Source of the DNA: Natronoarchaeum philippinense
GTDB lineage: Archaea > Halobacteriota > Halobacteria > Halobacteriales > Natronoarchaeaceae
Length of the DNA: 64,000 nt
Assembly: GCF_900215575.1 (NCBI RefSeq)
Contig: NZ_OBEJ01000003.1
Span: 434,001 to 498,000 of the forward strand
Direction: 5' to 3'
This document shows, piece by piece, positions 24,818 through 34,094 of this stretch (position 1 is the stretch's first letter; each line of letters starts with the position of its first letter). The notes under the pieces are model-generated. The model worked only from the letters and a program-made list of their open reading frames with translations, had not been told where the DNA came from and made no database searches. Position numbers and translations under genes: made by a program.

Positions 24818-25897
24818 ATGGGAACTCGCGGCGGCAACTCGGCCGAGAGGCTGCTTTGGACGATGATCGGCGTCGTGCTGGCAGCTTTCGTCGGCGTCGC
24901 GCTGCGGAGCTACGTCGGTGCGCTCGTCTCGGCGATCTTTCTGTACTACGCGACTCGCCCGATCTACCGCCGGATCGAGGCGCGCACGGCCCACCCGACT
25001 CTCGCCGTGGTGCTGACGCTGCTGGCGCTGGTCGTTCCGATGCTGATCGTGATCGGCTACGGCCTCGCCCTGCTGGTACAGGAACTCGACAGCGTGCTCT
25101 CGGGGGGCGCTCTTTCGACGCTGCAACCGTACGTCCAGCCGTATCTGGACTTGATTCAGCGCGGTGAGCTTCGGCAGCTTCGCCAGACAGTTTCCCAAGC
25201 CGGCGGTGTGCCCGGTTCGGCCGGAAGCGCAGCCGGCAGCGTTCTGAGCCGGCTCGTGGCAGCCATCGGCGCCGTCTTCGCCGTCCTCACGAGAGTGGCG
25301 CTGATGCTCATTCTCCTCTTTTATCTCCTGCGCGACGGCCACAAACTCCGGAGTTGGTTCGTCAGCGCCGTCGAGTACGACGACCGGATCGTCTCCTTCG
25401 TCGACGGCGTCGACGCCGACCTCGAAACGGTCTTTTTCAACAATCTCGCGTTCATCGTGTTCACGGCCGTGCAGGCGAGCCTGATCTATCTCGGATTTAA
25501 CCTGCTCGCGCCGGGCAGCGCCGTCGTCGGGACGCCGGTGTTGCTCGGCGCGCTCATCGGGATCGGGACGCTCGTCCCGGTCGTCGGGATGAAGCTGGTC
25601 TACCTGCCCTACGCGGCGTACCTCGGGGCAGCGGCGGTGGTGGGTTCGACCCCGGCGTGGCATCCGATCGCGTTTCTCGCCGTGTCGGGAGTCGTCGTCG
25701 ACACGATCCCGGACATCGTCATCCGGCCGTACCTCTCGGGGCGCAACACGCTCCACATCGGCCTCGTGATGCTTGGCTACTTCCTCGGGGCGCTGACCTT
25801 CGGCTGGTGGGGGCTGTTTTTCGGCCCGATCGTCGTCGTCGCCGCCGTCCACTTCGCCGAGGACATCTTCCCGTGGCTCGTCGGCGAATACCTCTAA
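24818..25897 (+). CDS. AI-2E family transporter (UPF0118)
   Basis: The ATG at 24818 (MGTRGGNSAERLLW) is chosen over an upstream ATG at 24761. The 359-residue protein has about seven hydrophobic helices, with the family block FLYYATRPIYRRIEAR near residue 40 and the conserved GLFFGPIVVVAAVHF near the end. AI-2E family members include the E. coli TqsA exporter and Na+/H+ antiporter-like proteins in haloalkaliphiles; the substrate in archaea is not settled. Its stop codon abuts that of the convergent RNA ligase with no spacer. Confidence 0.88.
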   Translation: MGTRGGNSAERLLWTMIGVVLAAFVGVALRSYVGALVSAIFLYYATRPIYRRIEARTAHPTLAVVLTLLALVVPMLIVIGYGLALLVQELDSVLSGGALSTLQPYVQPYLDLIQRGELRQLRQTVSQAGGVPGSAGSAAGSVLSRLVAAIGAVFAVLTRVALMLILLFYLLRDGHKLRSWFVSAVEYDDRIVSFVDGVDADLETVFFNNLAFIVFTAVQASLIYLGFNLLAPGSAVVGTPVLLGALIGIGTLVPVVGMKLVYLPYAAYLGAAAVVGSTPAWHPIAFLAVSGVVVDTIPDIVIRPYLSGRNTLHIGLVMLGYFLGALTFGWWGLFFGPIVVVAAVHFAEDIFPWLVGEYL

Positions 25898-27022
25898 CTA
25901 CTCCCGGACGATCTGTCCGTCGAGGTAGCCTCGAATCGTGTCGTTAGTCGACTGGACGCGCTTGCAGAACGTGACGACGCGCTCGGCGCCGTCGCGCTCC
26001 CTCTCGACCCGGTCGTCGGCTTGCACGTCGATCGTCAGTCCCTGCGCGTCGAGGTGATCGAGCAGGTCGTCGATCGCCGCGGGATCGCCCCGCACCGTGT
26101 GGCGCTCGCCGACGGCCTCGCCGTCAGCAACGCGTTCGATAGTCTCGGTCATCGACAGTACGATCGCCTCACCGACCGCGTGAGCGCGCTTGTGTGCTTG
26201 CTCGGGTGATTCGTTCCACTCGATCGACTGGAACGCCTCGCGGATGAGCCGCCGGAACATGAACGCCTGTCCGTAGTCGAAGGGCAACGAGAAGGCGTAG
26301 GCAAGATCGCCACGGTTGGCCGCCGAGGTCGTGTACTTCAACTGGGTCACGCCGTCGAGGGATTTCATCACGATGCCCTCCCGGTCGTCGGCGTCTAACT
26401 GGTCGATGATCTCTCGAAGCTCGTCCGCGGCGTCGTCCGGATCGTAGACGCCGAACAGCCGGACCTGCGGGACGCCGTACTCGCCGTAGCGCTCCCGGCG
26501 CCCGCGCACGTCGAGGGGCTCACCCGACTGGCGGTCGCGCCAGTCGAACGCGCGGAACGCCAGCGAGTCGACGCCGGAGTAGTCGTGGGGAGTGTAGGGG
26601 TTCTCGGACCCGATCATCTCGCCACAGACCGCGGTGTCGGGATGGTCGTCGAACAGCGGATCGAGATCGAGTCGGCGCTCGACGAACCACGTCGTGTAGG
26701 GGCAGACCAGTCCGCTCCGCGAGAACGCCAGCACGTCGCCGTCGATGCGTGCGATGCGAGTGTTGTATCCGTTCAGTTTCTCCTCGACGGCGACGGGGCC
26801 GTCGAACTGCTGCGGGACGCCCGCCCCGAGAACGAGCGTCCGGGGCACCTTCGGGAAGCCGCGGACGACCGCGCCGTCGAACAGGACCGTCCCGCGCTCG
26901 ACGCCGCGGCGATAGTCCGGAACGTGGCGGTACTCGGTGCCCTCGTAGCTCGCCCGCTCGACGTGGTCGAGCACGGTCTCGAACGTCTCGGGTGACAGCC
27001 CGAGCTGTCGGTGGTACTCCAC
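25898..27022 (-). CDS. ATP-dependent RNA ligase, Rnl3 family
   Basis: A 374-residue protein of the archaeal Rnl3 family. The nucleotidyl lysine is in motif I EEKLNGYN (about Lys81); motifs follow at FSRSGLVCPY, CGEMIGSENPY, DREGIVMKS and TQLKYTTS. The C-terminal helical domain typical of the homodimeric Pyrococcus enzyme follows. Rnl3 enzymes join single-stranded RNA ends and can circularise RNA. The gene is divergent from a histidine kinase whose downstream neighbour is the RNA ligase partner protein, so the two RNA ligase genes lie on opposite sides of it. Confidence 0.92.
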   Translation of the reverse strand: MEYHRQLGLSPETFETVLDHVERASYEGTEYRHVPDYRRGVERGTVLFDGAVVRGFPKVPRTLVLGAGVPQQFDGPVAVEEKLNGYNTRIARIDGDVLAFSRSGLVCPYTTWFVERRLDLDPLFDDHPDTAVCGEMIGSENPYTPHDYSGVDSLAFRAFDWRDRQSGEPLDVRGRRERYGEYGVPQVRLFGVYDPDDAADELREIIDQLDADDREGIVMKSLDGVTQLKYTTSAANRGDLAYAFSLPFDYGQAFMFRRLIREAFQSIEWNESPEQAHKRAHAVGEAIVLSMTETIERVADGEAVGERHTVRGDPAAIDDLLDHLDAQGLTIDVQADDRVERERDGAERVVTFCKRVQSTNDTIRGYLDGQIVRE

Positions 27023-27198
27023 TGGTCTCCCCCGGCGTAGCTACGACAGCACGCACCATAGTCGCCCGTGGCGGACGACCGGCCAAACAGCGCACCGGAG
27101 CGGCGGCGACCGACGTGGCGCCGGTCCGAGGGTGGCACAACGGATCGGCCGCATTCAGGCCGGCAATAGCGGGCACTCGACGGGTGAGCCACGGGAAA

Positions 27199-27207
27199 TT
27201 TATATAT
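27199..27207 (+). promoter_or_regulatory. TATA element for the 7TM histidine kinase
   Basis: GAAATTTATATATGC contains a strong haloarchaeal BRE/TATA with TTTATATAT 28 nt upstream of GTG 27235. It supports that GTG as the true start. Confidence 0.6.
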
Positions 27208-27234
27208 GCTATCGCTGATAGATATGGGAGTATC

Positions 27235-28890
27235 GTGTCGCTCTTTGGTGCAGACCCGCTGCTCGTCGCCTACGTCGTCGCGTTCGGCGGCACGGGACTG
27301 CTCTGTTTTATCAGCATCCCCCGGACTCGACAGATAACCGACCCCGACACGCGGCGAGGACTCGTCTCGTTGCTGGTGCTGTGTGGCGGCTGGTCCGTCT
27401 CGCACGTCGGCTACCTGCTCGTCCCGATGCGGTCGGCGCGGCTCGTGTTCTTCGTGATCGGGCTCTCGACGGGGCTGGCCGCCGTCGGGGCGTGGCTGTA
27501 CTTCTGTTCGGCCTACACTGGACGGATGCTCCACCGGATGCCGTCGATCCGCCGGGCCGCTGTCGCCGTCTTCGCCGGTATCGTGCTGGTGAAGCTCACG
27601 AACCCGATTCACGGGATTTACTACACGGCGACGTGGCAGACGACGCCGTTTCGCTACCTCGCCATCGAGCCGGGGCTGGCCCACTGGCTGGCGATGGCAC
27701 TGGCGTACGCGCTGTCGTTCGTCGGCTACTTCATGCTGATCGAGCGATTTCTGCAGGTCGACTACGATGCGAAGCCGTTTATCGCGCTGGTGACGCTGAC
27801 GGGACTGCCCGCCATCGCCGACGTACTGGGCGTCACCAGCCCGCTGCTGTTGAACACCACCTACGAGCCGATCGGCGTCGCGGCCTTCGCCGTCGGCATC
27901 CTGTTTTTCTACCTCGACGGCTTTCAGAACATTCAACTCGCCGGCAACGACGACGAACCCGTCGTCTATCTCAACGAGGAACGAACCGTTCGGGAGTCGA
28001 ACCAGCAGGCACGCACCCTGTTTCCGGAACTGGTCGACGCGACCGGCCGACCGATCGAGGACGTGCTTCCCGACGTTGCCGACCGTCTGGACGACGACGG
28101 CGAGACCATCCTCGAACGCACACAGGGCGACTCGACGCGCTACTACCAGGTGTCGGCGTCGCCGTTTACCGCCGGCGAGGTCCAGATCGGCGAACTGCTG
28201 CGGATCGAGGACGTGACCGAAGCCGAGCGGTACCGCCGAGAGCTAGAGCGAGAGACCGAGCGCCTGAACGCGTTCGCCAGCATGGTCGCCCACGACCTCC
28301 GAAATCCGTTGAACGTCGCACAGGGGTACGTCGACATCGAGCGCGAGCGCGAGGACCGCGAGGAGTTGGAAGCCATCGACGAGAGCCTCGACCGGATGGA
28401 CGACATCATCGAGGACGTGCTGACGCTCGCACGAGAGGGCGAGGACATCGGCGACACTGAACCGGTGTCGCTGGCGGCGACCGTCGAGCAGTGCTGGCAG
28501 GGCGTCGATACCGCCGCCGCGACGCTGGCCGTCGAGGACGACCTGCAGGTGATCGCAGACGAGAGCCGACTCCGACAGCTCATCGAAAACTTGCTTCGCA
28601 ACGCCGTCGAACACGGCGGGTCGGACGTGACGATCACCGTCGGCGAGCTAGACGGCAGTAGCGGCTTCTACGTCGAAGACGACGGTGACGGCATTCCCGC
28701 GGAGAGCCGAGAGCGCGTCCTCGAAGCCGGCTTCACCTCCTCGGAGGACGGCACCGGGTTCGGTCTCGAAATCGTCAAGAAGATCGCGAACGCCCACGGC
28801 TGGGCCGTCACCGTGACCGAGAGCGACGACGGCGGGGCGAGATTCGAGTTCGACGGAATCGAGTGGGCACCTCGGGTCCCGGAGTCCTGA
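27235..28890 (+). CDS. Sensor histidine kinase with 7TM N-terminal domain
   Basis: The GTG at 27235 ([19 protein letters not shown]) lies in the leaderless position after a clear TATA box; the open frame further upstream is antisense of the RNA ligase. Seven hydrophobic helices occupy residues 5-235 (histidine-kinase 7TM type), followed by a PAS-like domain ([16 protein letters not shown]), the HisKA box [10 protein letters not shown] with the phospho-His near 352, and an HATPase with N-box [14 protein letters not shown] and DDGDGIP. It phosphorylates an unknown response regulator. It separates the two RNA ligase genes. Confidence 0.92.
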   Translation: MSLFGADPLLVAYVVAFGGTGLLCFISIPRTRQITDPDTRRGLVSLLVLCGGWSVSHVGYLLVPMRSARLVFFVIGLSTGLAAVGAWLYFCSAYTGRMLHRMPSIRRAAVAVFAGIVLVKLTNPIHGIYYTATWQTTPFRYLAIEPGLAHWLAMALAYALSFVGYFMLIERFLQVDYDAKPFIALVTLTGLPAIADVLGVTSPLLLNTTYEPIGVAAFAVGILFFYLDGFQNIQLAGNDDEPVVYLNEERTVRESNQQARTLFPELVDATGRPIEDVLPDVADRLDDDGETILERTQGDSTRYYQVSASPFTAGEVQIGELLRIEDVTEAERYRRELERETERLNAFASMVAHDLRNPLNVAQGYVDIEREREDREELEAIDESLDRMDDIIEDVLTLAREGEDIGDTEPVSLAATVEQCWQGVDTAAATLAVEDDLQVIADESRLRQLIENLLRNAVEHGGSDVTITVGELDGSSGFYVEDDGDGIPAESRERVLEAGFTSSEDGTGFGLEIVKKIANAHGWAVTVTESDDGGARFEFDGIEWAPRVPES

Positions 28891-28934
28891 CGCCGAGACA
28901 CAGCTATTTGCACACTCGCGGCCTACGCATACGT

Positions 28935-29615
28935 ATGCCAGACGACCCGTTCAAACAGCGGTTCGTCCTCGATACGTCGGTGTTCCTGACCGACGAGATC
29001 CGGGGCGACGGCGAGTCCCTGCAGGCGGCCGTGCTGGATCTGTTGGACCTGATCGCGGCGGCGCGACTACGCTTGGGCATCTCTTGTTACGTCCCGCCGA
29101 CGATCCACGACGAGTTGACGACGATGCTCGCCGATCGGGACGTCGACGACGACGTGTTCTCGAAGCTCAACACGTGGGTGATCCGCAAACACCCCGACCG
29201 GTACGAGGTGTCGATCCCCGCGAACGTCGTCTACAGCTTCGTCGACGAGATGAGCGACCGCGTCGATCGCGGGCTCCGGGTCGCCGAGGACGCGGTCCGC
29301 CGGGCCGAAGCGGCGTCCGACGAGCCGATCGAGGACCACGAGCACATGACCGTCGCCGATCAGGTCATCTCGGACCTACGGGACAAGTACCGCAGCGCCC
29401 TTCGCCGGGGCGTGCTCGACTCGCGGGAGGACTTCGATCTGCTCGTGCTCGGGCGCGAGCTCGACGCCGGCGTCGTCACCGAAGATCAGGGCATCGTCGC
29501 GTGGACCGAGGACTTCGGGCTGCGTTACCTGCGAGGGCGGGAGTTCCCTGATCTCCTTCGGGAGTATCTTCGGGCTGTCGAGGAGATCGACGAATCGGGC
29601 GCCGACGCTGGCTGA
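28935..29615 (+). CDS. RNA ligase partner protein, PIN domain
   Basis: The start at 28935 ([19 protein letters not shown]) places the PIN catalytic Asp early. Further acidic PIN residues are seen near [15 protein letters not shown] and in [12 protein letters not shown] at the C-terminus. Length (226 aa) and sequence match the archaeal RNA ligase partner family (UPF0278), named because its genes accompany Rnl3. A PIN fold suggests an RNase that supplies or trims ends for the ligase. It lies 44 bp after the histidine kinase and is likely co-transcribed with it. Confidence 0.88.
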   Translation: MPDDPFKQRFVLDTSVFLTDEIRGDGESLQAAVLDLLDLIAAARLRLGISCYVPPTIHDELTTMLADRDVDDDVFSKLNTWVIRKHPDRYEVSIPANVVYSFVDEMSDRVDRGLRVAEDAVRRAEAASDEPIEDHEHMTVADQVISDLRDKYRSALRRGVLDSREDFDLLVLGRELDAGVVTEDQGIVAWTEDFGLRYLRGREFPDLLREYLRAVEEIDESGADAG

Positions 29616-29638
29616 CGTGTGAGGCGGCGTCGAGCCGC

Positions 29639-29959
29639 CTACTCGTCGACGTTCTGTCCCCAGAACCCCTCGTGTTTGGTCACCTCGACATCGCCCTGAA
29701 CCGTCGTCTGGCAGGCGAGTCGGAGTCCGTCGTGGGGATCGTGTGGCGGGAACGACAGGCGTCGCTCCTCGGCGGCGTTACGCTCGCCGGCCGCGCCTTC
29801 GATCTCGACCGCGCAGGTGCCACAAGTTGCCATACCGTGGCAGTTGAGCCGACTTGACAAGCCGTTGTGCGGCGTCTCACCGGCGTCCAGCAGCACGTCC
29901 CGGAGAATTTCGCCCGCCTCGCACTCGATTTCCGTGCCGTCGAACGTTACTGTGGGCAT
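29639..29959 (-). CDS. [2Fe-2S] ferredoxin, 106 aa
   Basis: The start at 29959 (MPTVTFDGTEIECEAGEILR) has a TATA element at 29981-29986. Cluster ligands are CHGMATCGTC, an adrenodoxin-like C-x5-C-x2-C spacing, and the fourth Cys in RLACQTTV. The protein is acidic and soluble and transfers electrons to unknown partners. It is shorter than the main haloarchaeal ferredoxin, which has an extra acidic insertion, so it is a paralogue. Confidence 0.92.
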   Translation of the reverse strand: MPTVTFDGTEIECEAGEILRDVLLDAGETPHNGLSSRLNCHGMATCGTCAVEIEGAAGERNAAEERRLSFPPHDPHDGLRLACQTTVQGDVEVTKHEGFWGQNVDE

Positions 29960-29980
29960 AGTGGTTCCAACGGGTGCGTT

Positions 29981-29986
29981 CATAAA
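29981..29986 (-). promoter_or_regulatory. TATA element for the ferredoxin gene
   Basis: The minus strand reads CTACTTTATGAACG. The TTTATG core is 22-27 nt upstream of the ATG at 29959. Confidence 0.45.
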
Positions 29987-30071
29987 GTAGCCGACGGGCA
30001 GCCGCCGACCGCCACCGAACGGCTGCCGGAACCCGAAACGGTTGATACCGGCAAGGAAAACAGAGAACCGA

Positions 30072-30926
30072 ATGAGCGACACACTCGACTGGCGCGAGTA
30101 CGACCTCTCGGAGGATCCGACCGTCGCCGGCGACGTGCGCGTATCGAGCAGTCTCTACTCGGAGCGTCTGGACCGCGAGACCGAACTGCTGGCGTACCTA
30201 CCGCCGTCCTACGACACTGCCGACCGCGAGTATCCCGTCGTCTACATGCACGACGGCAAAAACCTGTTCGACGACCGGATCAGCTACTCCGGGGAGTGGC
30301 AGGTCGACGAGACGATGGAGACTCTCGCCGAGGAGGGAATCGAGGCAATCGTCGTCGGGATTCCGAACGCCGACGACGACCGGGGAGGCGAGTACAGCCC
30401 CGTCGAGCCGACGGGGGCCGGCGTCGAAGACGCACCCTACGACCCCGACGAGTTGCCCGGCGGCGACGCCGACGAGTATCTGGCGTTCCTCGCTGAGCGC
30501 GTCGTTCCGGCCGTCGAGGACAGCTTCCGGACGAAGACAGGCCGCGAGTATCGCGGGCTCGCCGGCTCCTCGCTGGGCGGGCTCGTCAGTCTCTATGGCT
30601 ACTTCGAGTATCCCGATCTGTTCGGCTTTGCCGGCGTGCTGAGTCCCGCGTTCTGGTGGACCGAGGGACAGATCTTCGAGTACGTCGCTGAGCAGTCCCA
30701 CGTTCCCGGCCGGCTCTATCTCGACGTTGGCGGCGACGAGATGCCCGACAGTCCCGACCTCTCGGCGCGCTACCGCGAGGAAGCCCGCGAGATGGTCGAA
30801 CAACTCGAGGCGATGGGGTACGACGACTCGGAGCTTCGGTTCGTGCTCGAAGAGGGGGCCGTCCACCAAGAAGCGGCGTGGGCGCGGCGCTTCCCCGATG
30901 CGGCTCGGTTTCTGCTCGGTGAGTGA
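30072..30926 (+). CDS. Enterochelin-esterase-like alpha/beta hydrolase
   Basis: The frame from ATG 30072 (MSDTLDWREYDLSEDPTVAG) gives 284 residues of the esterase D/IroE-like family: PVVYMHDGKNLFDDR near the oxyanion hole, the nucleophile in GSSLGGLVSLYGYF and the His in GAVHQEAAWARR. Relatives hydrolyse trilactone siderophores or other esters. There is no signal peptide and no siderophore gene nearby, so the substrate is not assigned. It is divergent from the ferredoxin gene. Confidence 0.85.
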   Translation: MSDTLDWREYDLSEDPTVAGDVRVSSSLYSERLDRETELLAYLPPSYDTADREYPVVYMHDGKNLFDDRISYSGEWQVDETMETLAEEGIEAIVVGIPNADDDRGGEYSPVEPTGAGVEDAPYDPDELPGGDADEYLAFLAERVVPAVEDSFRTKTGREYRGLAGSSLGGLVSLYGYFEYPDLFGFAGVLSPAFWWTEGQIFEYVAEQSHVPGRLYLDVGGDEMPDSPDLSARYREEAREMVEQLEAMGYDDSELRFVLEEGAVHQEAAWARRFPDAARFLLGE

Positions 30927-31103
30927 CGCCGACGCTGGGGTGTCGATGATTCGAACTTCTGTTCCGTCGATAATACCCCATGAGTTGTCCGTAACGGACA
31001 GGATATCGATGATCTGCCGACGGTCGTGGTCATTCGAACGGCGAGGATAATTTTTCCAAGAAGTTTGTTCAGAAACTACATGCTGATGTTGAAATACCGG
31101 AAT

Positions 31104-31110
31104 CATTATC
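31104..31110 (+). promoter_or_regulatory. TATA-like element for the cold-shock gene
   Basis: CATTATC in an AT-rich stretch lies 28-34 nt before the ATG at 31138. The 211-bp region before the gene otherwise shows no ORF. Confidence 0.35.
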
Positions 31111-31137
31111 CGTGTACGGACACTGGGTGTGAATGCA

Positions 31138-31332
31138 ATGGCGAAAGGAAACGTTGATTTCTTCAACGACACTGGCGGTTACGGTTTCATCGAGACTGAG
31201 GACGAGGACGACGACGTATTCTTCCACATGGAAGATGTCGGCGGCGAGGACCTCACTGAGGGACAGGAAGTCGAATTCAGCATCGAGCAGGCCCCCAAGG
31301 GTCCGCGCGCGACGAACCTTACGCGGCTGTAA
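31138..31332 (+). CDS. cspA: Cold-shock domain protein, 64 aa
   Basis: The ATG at 31138 (MAKGNVDFFNDTGGYGFIET) starts a standard CspA-size protein. RNP1-like GGYGFIE and RNP2-like DVFFHMEDV are intact. CSD proteins bind single-stranded nucleic acids and act as RNA chaperones. An in-frame GTG three codons earlier exists but the family N-terminus favours the ATG. It stands alone between the esterase gene and the antiporter. Confidence 0.95.
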   Translation: MAKGNVDFFNDTGGYGFIETEDEDDDVFFHMEDVGGEDLTEGQEVEFSIEQAPKGPRATNLTRL

Positions 31333-31419
31333 TTCGGTACTAATCGGTCGCTTTACCGCGACTTTCACAGACACCATTCTTCGATAGCTACGACTGCGAG
31401 CAGCAGTGCTCTCCGAGAC

Positions 31420-32661
31420 TCACTGAGCGTCGGCGTCGTGCCGTCCGTACAGCAGCGTCAGCGGCGTCGCAGTGACGCCGTGGGCGAGCAACGATCCGGC
31501 GACGACGAGACTCCCGGCGACCCAGACGATTTCGACCCCGGTCTCTCGGGCCGCGAGCGTCGCGTAGTACAGCGCGGCGATGCCGACCGGGCCGAACCAG
31601 CCGGCGAACAGCCGGGAGCGCAGCGTATCGAGTGGGTGAATCGCCGGGCCGAGCGCGAGCACCATCGGGAGCCGTCGCGCCAGCAGGACGGCGACGACCA
31701 GCGCCGGCCCCCGCCAGCCCAGCGCGGTCCATCTAGCCCACGGAATTTCCATTCCGAACAGGACGAACACCGGGAAACTGAACAGGCGATTGAACACCTC
31801 CGTCACCTGCTGTTCGTGAGCCTCGTCGCTCGGATCGGCAAAGCGGCTGTACGCGAGCGCCGCGACGAAGACGCCGAGGATCCCGCCGCCGCCGAGCACC
31901 GTGACGGCGCCAAGCACCGCGAACGTGAGCGCGACCGTCACCGTCAGCACCGACGTTTCGTCGGTGATCTCGCGTTCGCTGGTCCAGCGTTCGACGATCC
32001 CGGCACTGGCACCGACGGCGACGCCGACCGCGATCGGGATGGCGAGTTCCTGAACGAACGTCGACGGGACCCACTCCGCGAGCGCCGCACTCGGAGGATA
32101 CAGGACAGTGAGGATGCCAAGATGGACGAACGGCGCAGCGAGCCCGTCGTTCGCGCCTGACTCGCCGGAGATGAGCCGGCGGACGCGAGACGGGATGTTC
32201 TCCTCTGCGAGACGCCCCGTGACGATCGTGTTGGCGATCACCGGATCGGTCGGCGTCACGACTGCGCCGATCAGCATCGCCGTCGGGACGGCGACGCCGA
32301 CCGCGAGGTACGCCGACAACCCGCTGAGAAGCCACATCGCAGTCATGCCGGGGACGAGCAACACGGCGAGCGAACGCGCGCGGCGTCGAACGTACGAGTC
32401 GGGAAGCCGAAGCGCGATACTGGTCACCGCGAGCGCAACCGTGACGCGGGCAGTCTGCTCGACGACGACGAGTCGCTCCCAGCCCGCCGGAAGGACGACC
32501 ATCCCGAGGCCGACCGGACCGATGACGACGCCGAACAGCGTGGCCACCAGCGGATCGGTCACGACGTAGAGTCGCTCCTTCAGGAGCCCGCTGATGAGGC
32601 TGAGCGTAAGCGTCAACCCTCCGAACAGAAGGACCACGACGTTCAGCTCCGTCATCGGCAT
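31420..32661 (-). CDS. Na+/H+ antiporter, NhaP/CPA1 type
   Basis: Starts at 32661 or 32655 (MPMTELNVVVLLFGGLTLTL). About 12 hydrophobic helices occupy the 413-residue protein. The ion-binding motifs of CPA1 antiporters are present: GAVVTPTDPVIANT and GESGANDGLAAPF with the Asn-Asp pair. It exports Na+ in exchange for H+. There is no cytoplasmic regulatory tail. Such antiporters keep the cytoplasm low in sodium in a KCl-accumulating cell. Confidence 0.9.
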   Translation of the reverse strand: MPMTELNVVVLLFGGLTLTLSLISGLLKERLYVVTDPLVATLFGVVIGPVGLGMVVLPAGWERLVVVEQTARVTVALAVTSIALRLPDSYVRRRARSLAVLLVPGMTAMWLLSGLSAYLAVGVAVPTAMLIGAVVTPTDPVIANTIVTGRLAEENIPSRVRRLISGESGANDGLAAPFVHLGILTVLYPPSAALAEWVPSTFVQELAIPIAVGVAVGASAGIVERWTSEREITDETSVLTVTVALTFAVLGAVTVLGGGGILGVFVAALAYSRFADPSDEAHEQQVTEVFNRLFSFPVFVLFGMEIPWARWTALGWRGPALVVAVLLARRLPMVLALGPAIHPLDTLRSRLFAGWFGPVGIAALYYATLAARETGVEIVWVAGSLVVAGSLLAHGVTATPLTLLYGRHDADAQ

Positions 32662-32770
32662 CCCAAGCAACGACGCCGTGGTCAATAAGCCACCGTGCGC
32701 CACCGCCGGCCGCGGCGCTACGACGACGTTATCCGCGGCCTGAAGTCGCTTCGGCGCCTAGACGAGCCCG

Positions 32771-33994
32771 ATGGAGCGAACGGACGTTCTCGTCGTAGGC
32801 GGCGGGGGAACCGGTACGGGGATCGTGCGAGATCTAGCGATGCGCGGACTCGATACCACACTGGTCGATCGCGGCGGGCTGGGGTCGGGCACGACCGGCC
32901 GCTCGCACGGCCTGTTACACAGCGGCGCGCGGTACGCCGAGGCCGACGCGACCGGCGCGCGCGAGTGCATCGCCGAAAACGAGATCCTCCGAGAGATCGC
33001 CGGCGAGTGCATCGCGGAGACGGGCGGGCTGTTCGTCCAGTTGGACGCCGACGACCCCGCGTACTTCGACGCCAAGCGGGACGCCTGCCGCGAGCACGGC
33101 ATCCCCGCGGAGGAACTCACGCCCGCCGAAGCGCAGGACGAAGTCCCCGACCTCACCGACGATGTCGAGCGCGCGCTGTCGGTGCCCGACGGCGTGATCT
33201 ACCCCTCGCGGCTGGTCGCCGCGACGGCCGCCGACGCCAGAGCGCACGGGGCTCGCATCCTGCCGGACGCGCCGGTGACCGATCTGCTGATCGAAGACGA
33301 CGCCGTCGTCGGCGCCGCGGTCGACCACGAGGTCGGCGAGATCAGGGCCGACCACGTCGTCAACGCCACCGGCGCGTGGGCCGACCAGTTGGGATCGATG
33401 GCCGGCGTCGACCTCGACATGAAGCCGACGCGCGGCGTCATGATCGGCGTCGAGTATTCCGATCTAGGTCCCGTACTCAACCGCTGTCGGCCGCCGGACG
33501 ACGGCGACATCGTCGTTCCCCACGGCGAGCAAGTCGTGCTCGGCACCACGAGCGTCGCCGTCGAGGATCCCGACGACTACGAGCAGGCCGAGTGGGAGGT
33601 AGAGCGCACCGTCGAGGAGTGTGCGGCGATGCTCCCGTCGGTCGCCGACGCCGAACAGACCCGCACCTACTGGGGCGTCCGCCCGCTGTACGGCCCCGAG
33701 GAGGACGAACTCGGCGACGAGCGCGGCATCTCGCGGGGCTTTTTCGTCGTCGACCACGCCGACCGCGACGGGCTCGACGGGTTCACCAGCGTCGTCGGCG
33801 GCAAGCTCACGACTCACCGGCTGATGGCCGAGGCCGCCGTCGACCACATCGCCGAACGCCTCGGCGTCGACGCCGCCTGCCGGACCGCAGAAGAGCAGCT
33901 AACGGCTCACGACGATCCGGACCGACTCGACGCGCTGGTCGAGGAGTTCGACGCCGCCGGCCCGGCCGATGCGGACGTGGTCGGCAGGCGGTAG
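32771..33994 (+). CDS. GlpA-like FAD-dependent dehydrogenase without BFD domain
   Basis: The 407-residue protein opens with the FAD motif DVLVVGGGGTGTGIVRDLA and matches the DAO-type core of glycerol-3-phosphate dehydrogenase GlpA, with the block GLLHSGARYAEADATGAREC and the C-terminal FAD contact SVVGGKLTTHRLM. Full-length haloarchaeal GlpA continues past a CRTAEEQL-like segment into a BFD-like iron-sulfur domain; here the protein stops soon after that segment. It oxidises a hydroxy acid or polyol phosphate, likely at the membrane. No glpB or glpC follows. It converges on etfA. Confidence 0.82.
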   Translation: MERTDVLVVGGGGTGTGIVRDLAMRGLDTTLVDRGGLGSGTTGRSHGLLHSGARYAEADATGARECIAENEILREIAGECIAETGGLFVQLDADDPAYFDAKRDACREHGIPAEELTPAEAQDEVPDLTDDVERALSVPDGVIYPSRLVAATAADARAHGARILPDAPVTDLLIEDDAVVGAAVDHEVGEIRADHVVNATGAWADQLGSMAGVDLDMKPTRGVMIGVEYSDLGPVLNRCRPPDDGDIVVPHGEQVVLGTTSVAVEDPDDYEQAEWEVERTVEECAAMLPSVADAEQTRTYWGVRPLYGPEEDELGDERGISRGFFVVDHADRDGLDGFTSVVGGKLTTHRLMAEAAVDHIAERLGVDAACRTAEEQLTAHDDPDRLDALVEEFDAAGPADADVVGRR

Positions 33995-34094
33995 AAGACG
34001 ACTCTTTTCGTCGGGTGTGCGCGCTTTCCTCGCGGCGTCGCCGCTCGGCCAAAAAATCGCTCGCTCGCTCCCTCGCGGAGGAGCAATAGGACCG

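Noticed and set aside
24725-25852. N-terminal 376-codon extension of the alpha/beta hydrolase frame
   Set aside because: It is antisense to the AI-2E transporter and has a skewed Arg/Asp/Glu composition. The hydrolase fold begins at the ATG at 24724.
26749-27234. Upstream extension of the histidine kinase frame
   Set aside because: It is antisense to the RNA ligase and arginine-rich. The TATA box at 27199 fixes the start at GTG 27235.
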